A stretch of DNA of 64,000 bases from Brachynemurus nebulosus. Taxonomy: Eukaryota; Arthropoda; Insecta; Neuroptera; Myrmeleontidae. The notes beneath the pieces are model-generated. The model was not told where the DNA came from. It saw nothing but the letters and a program-made list of their open reading frames with translations, and ran no database searches. The stretch is taken from positions 28,979,280 through 29,043,279 of the forward strand of contig JAPWDM010000008.1 in NCBI GenBank assembly GCA_035578155.1, written 5' to 3'. Within the stretch, counting starts at the first letter, position 1. Each line of letters starts with the position of its first letter. This document shows, one piece after another, positions 56,083 to 64,000 of this stretch. The position numbers were made by a program, and so were the translations under genes.

Positions 56083-56715
56083 TTACTATAATTAATTCCG
56101 AAAATTGGGAAATTAAATGGAGACGTGGTTTAATATTTAGCGTAGTGGCAGTAGTTTTTTCATTCGTCACCAGATGGCAAAAATTGACACGTAAAAAATG
56201 GTATCAATTTGAAATTGTCCATTTTTATTTGGAAACCGTAAATTATAATGAAAAAATACGAATTACATTCAAAAAAATATGCCAGTCTATATTTTTTAAA
56301 CTAAATAGCATAAATTTTAATTGAAATTCACATAGTGTTTGAAAAATTATCAAACTGGATCGGCTGGGACTCGAACCATGATCTCTTGATGCTAGCAATT
56401 TTTCAAACACTATTATGTGAATTTTAATTAATGTAATGAATTGGTCATACATTACAAAGTAAATTGAGTGTTCAAGTATCAGCTAAACTGGACATTAAAT
56501 GAACATAATATGAATATTGGTGTATATATAAATACGAACAAAAGTTCGCCATACATTAATAATGTTTCACAGGCATTCGATAATATTTGAAATTAAAAAA
56601 AAAAAGCATAAATTTTGTGAATTTCCAAAACCTAATAAACAAACCTTGCCTACTGGCAGTAGTTATTTTTTTTATCACTAGTTCGCGTATCTAAGTTTTA
56701 CGATTCCCAATACAT
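56083..56715 (+). repeat. Dispersed repeat F, copy B, interrupted
   Basis: Matches copies A and C through the TGGCAGTAG, CATTCGTCACCAGATGGCAA and CATTCAAAAAAATATGCCAG phrases. It resumes after the insertion with GCATAAATTTTGTGAATT and ends GCGTATCTAAGTTTTACGAT. The roughly 300-bp insertion includes the tRNA-like hairpin at 56317-56431. It lies in the gap between the convergent Nle and hob genes. Confidence 0.75.
56317..56431 (-). repeat. Hairpin with tRNA-like B-box in its loop
   Basis: Arms of about 32 bp (TTAATTGAAATTCACATAGT and inverse) enclose a loop of 48 bp. On the minus strand the loop carries GGTTCGAGTCC (56377-56367), a perfect Pol III B-box consensus, followed by CAGCCGATCC. I find no A-box at the right distance and no acceptor stem, so it is not a tRNA gene. 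A tRNA-derived SINE fragment is likeliest. Confidence 0.5.
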
Positions 56716-56832
56716 ACAGTTTCCTCTTAATTAATCATGATGCAAAGGAATTAAGTGTTTTTATTGATAAGTATAAATAAAGAACAGACAGCATTTTCAA
56801 ATAAAAAATTCGTTTTATTTTCTTTTTAAAGC

Positions 56833-56838
56833 TTTATT
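56833..56838 (-). terminator. Polyadenylation signal of hob
   Basis: AATAAA on the minus strand about 30 bp past the hob stop codon. Another copy lies at 56814-56819. Either could be used. Confidence 0.5.
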
Positions 56839-56867
56839 TAAATAAATAAATAATATAAGTTTGTGTT

Positions 56868-63302
<6,435 letters not shown>

Positions 63303-64000
63303 CTATTTGAAAAAATACATATTACCATACTAAATTTAGATCTTATTAAGGGGAGATTCGCTAAAAAAAAATCTATTTTTTTTTCTTCCTAATGGAGAAG
63401 TATCGTAGTGTGGATAATGTAATATGTAGTTAGATTTAACTAAAATATAGACCAAAACTAATAAACTGGTGAAACAATTTTTGGAATCCATTAACAAATA
63501 ATAGAGAAATAGAAGATCAAAGTTTAATGCAAAATGATAGATTTTCAATTCGCCTGTGACGTCAAACATCCGCACAATCGGACACCGAGTGTCTTTTATA
63601 CAATATTTTTTTTAAATAAATTATATTAAATTACCATGGATTTAATATTTTCTTAAAATTATTTTTTTCTTATATATTTATAAATTTCCAAAAGTTTAAA
63701 AAATGACATTTCAAAACGTCAAAATATTGCATTTGTGAAAGATAAAAGATTGAAAATGGTCGAATCCATATAGTATCCGTAGTAATTAACGTATTGACCG
63801 GCTTTATAAAAATTAAATAAAAAAGACTCTTCGTTCTATTTGCAATGCCGTAGAATAAATGACGTCACACATCTGTCTCAAATGAAATTGAAAAGTGAAA
63901 TTTTAAAGTCCCATAACTTTGTTAGTTGTTGAGATATCTTAATTTTTCTTTTACACTTTTCTTTAATTTTGCCTTAATTTTTATTTTCACTCATAAAAAA
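63303..64000. other. hob intron, continuing beyond the window
   Basis: It runs from the acceptor at 63303-63304 to the right edge. No additional hob exon is recognisable in the last 700 bp. Confidence 0.6.

Noticed and set aside
56341..56400. tRNA gene
   Set aside because: Only a B-box is present. There is no A-box, anticodon arm or acceptor stem.

Overview
This is an AT-rich animal nuclear window with clear spliceosomal genes. Orthology of the proteins and the repeat types (a copia element primed by an internal initiator-tRNA fragment, an arthropod-type MADF remnant, RTE-like tails) suggest an arthropod, most likely an insect. I cannot name the order or species from sequence alone.

Only three host genes are supported. 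Tom20 (+, 34395-37040, 3 coding exons, 153 aa) is the mitochondrial outer-membrane import receptor. Notchless (Nle, +, 44559-55258, 8 coding exons, 474 aa) is a WD40 factor for 60S ribosome assembly. The 3' part of hobbit/KIAA0100/BLTP2 (-, 56868-63302, 4 exons, about 980 residues, 5' part beyond the right edge) is a bridge-like lipid transfer protein. Nle and hob converge tail to tail with about 1.6 kb between their stop codons. All introns follow GT-AG. The three genes act in separate housekeeping pathways, and nothing suggests an operon-like or joint function.

The first 33 kb, the gap between Tom20 and Nle, and most large introns are transposon-derived. A copia-type LTR retrotransposon (-, 1824-7136) has 387-bp LTRs about 1% diverged, a perfect 5-bp target duplication, PBS and PPT, but a broken gag-pol lacking the RT catalytic centre. 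Six hAT-type elements have exact 8-bp target duplications (10392-10623, 19161-20371, 25000-25237, 32526-33554, 36550-36650, 46963-47217). Two piggyBac-like MITEs sit in TTAA sites. There are also a pogo-like MITE, a PIF/Harbinger-like element with a MADF remnant, an inverted pair of Penelope-like hammerhead-like motifs, and non-LTR retrotransposon scraps.

The most unusual structural signal is the density of long palindromic elements: 13942-17965 (arms about 1.4 kb), 21726-23094, 31507-32216, 37640-39617, 41619-43838 (nearly identical 0.67-kb arms) and a cluster at 51782-54903. Several are bounded by or centred on (TA)n tracts. Four diverged tandem arrays with periods of about 115-165 bp, and a dispersed monomer of about 280 bp, complete the repeat content. 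Stretches where I recognise nothing are listed as such.
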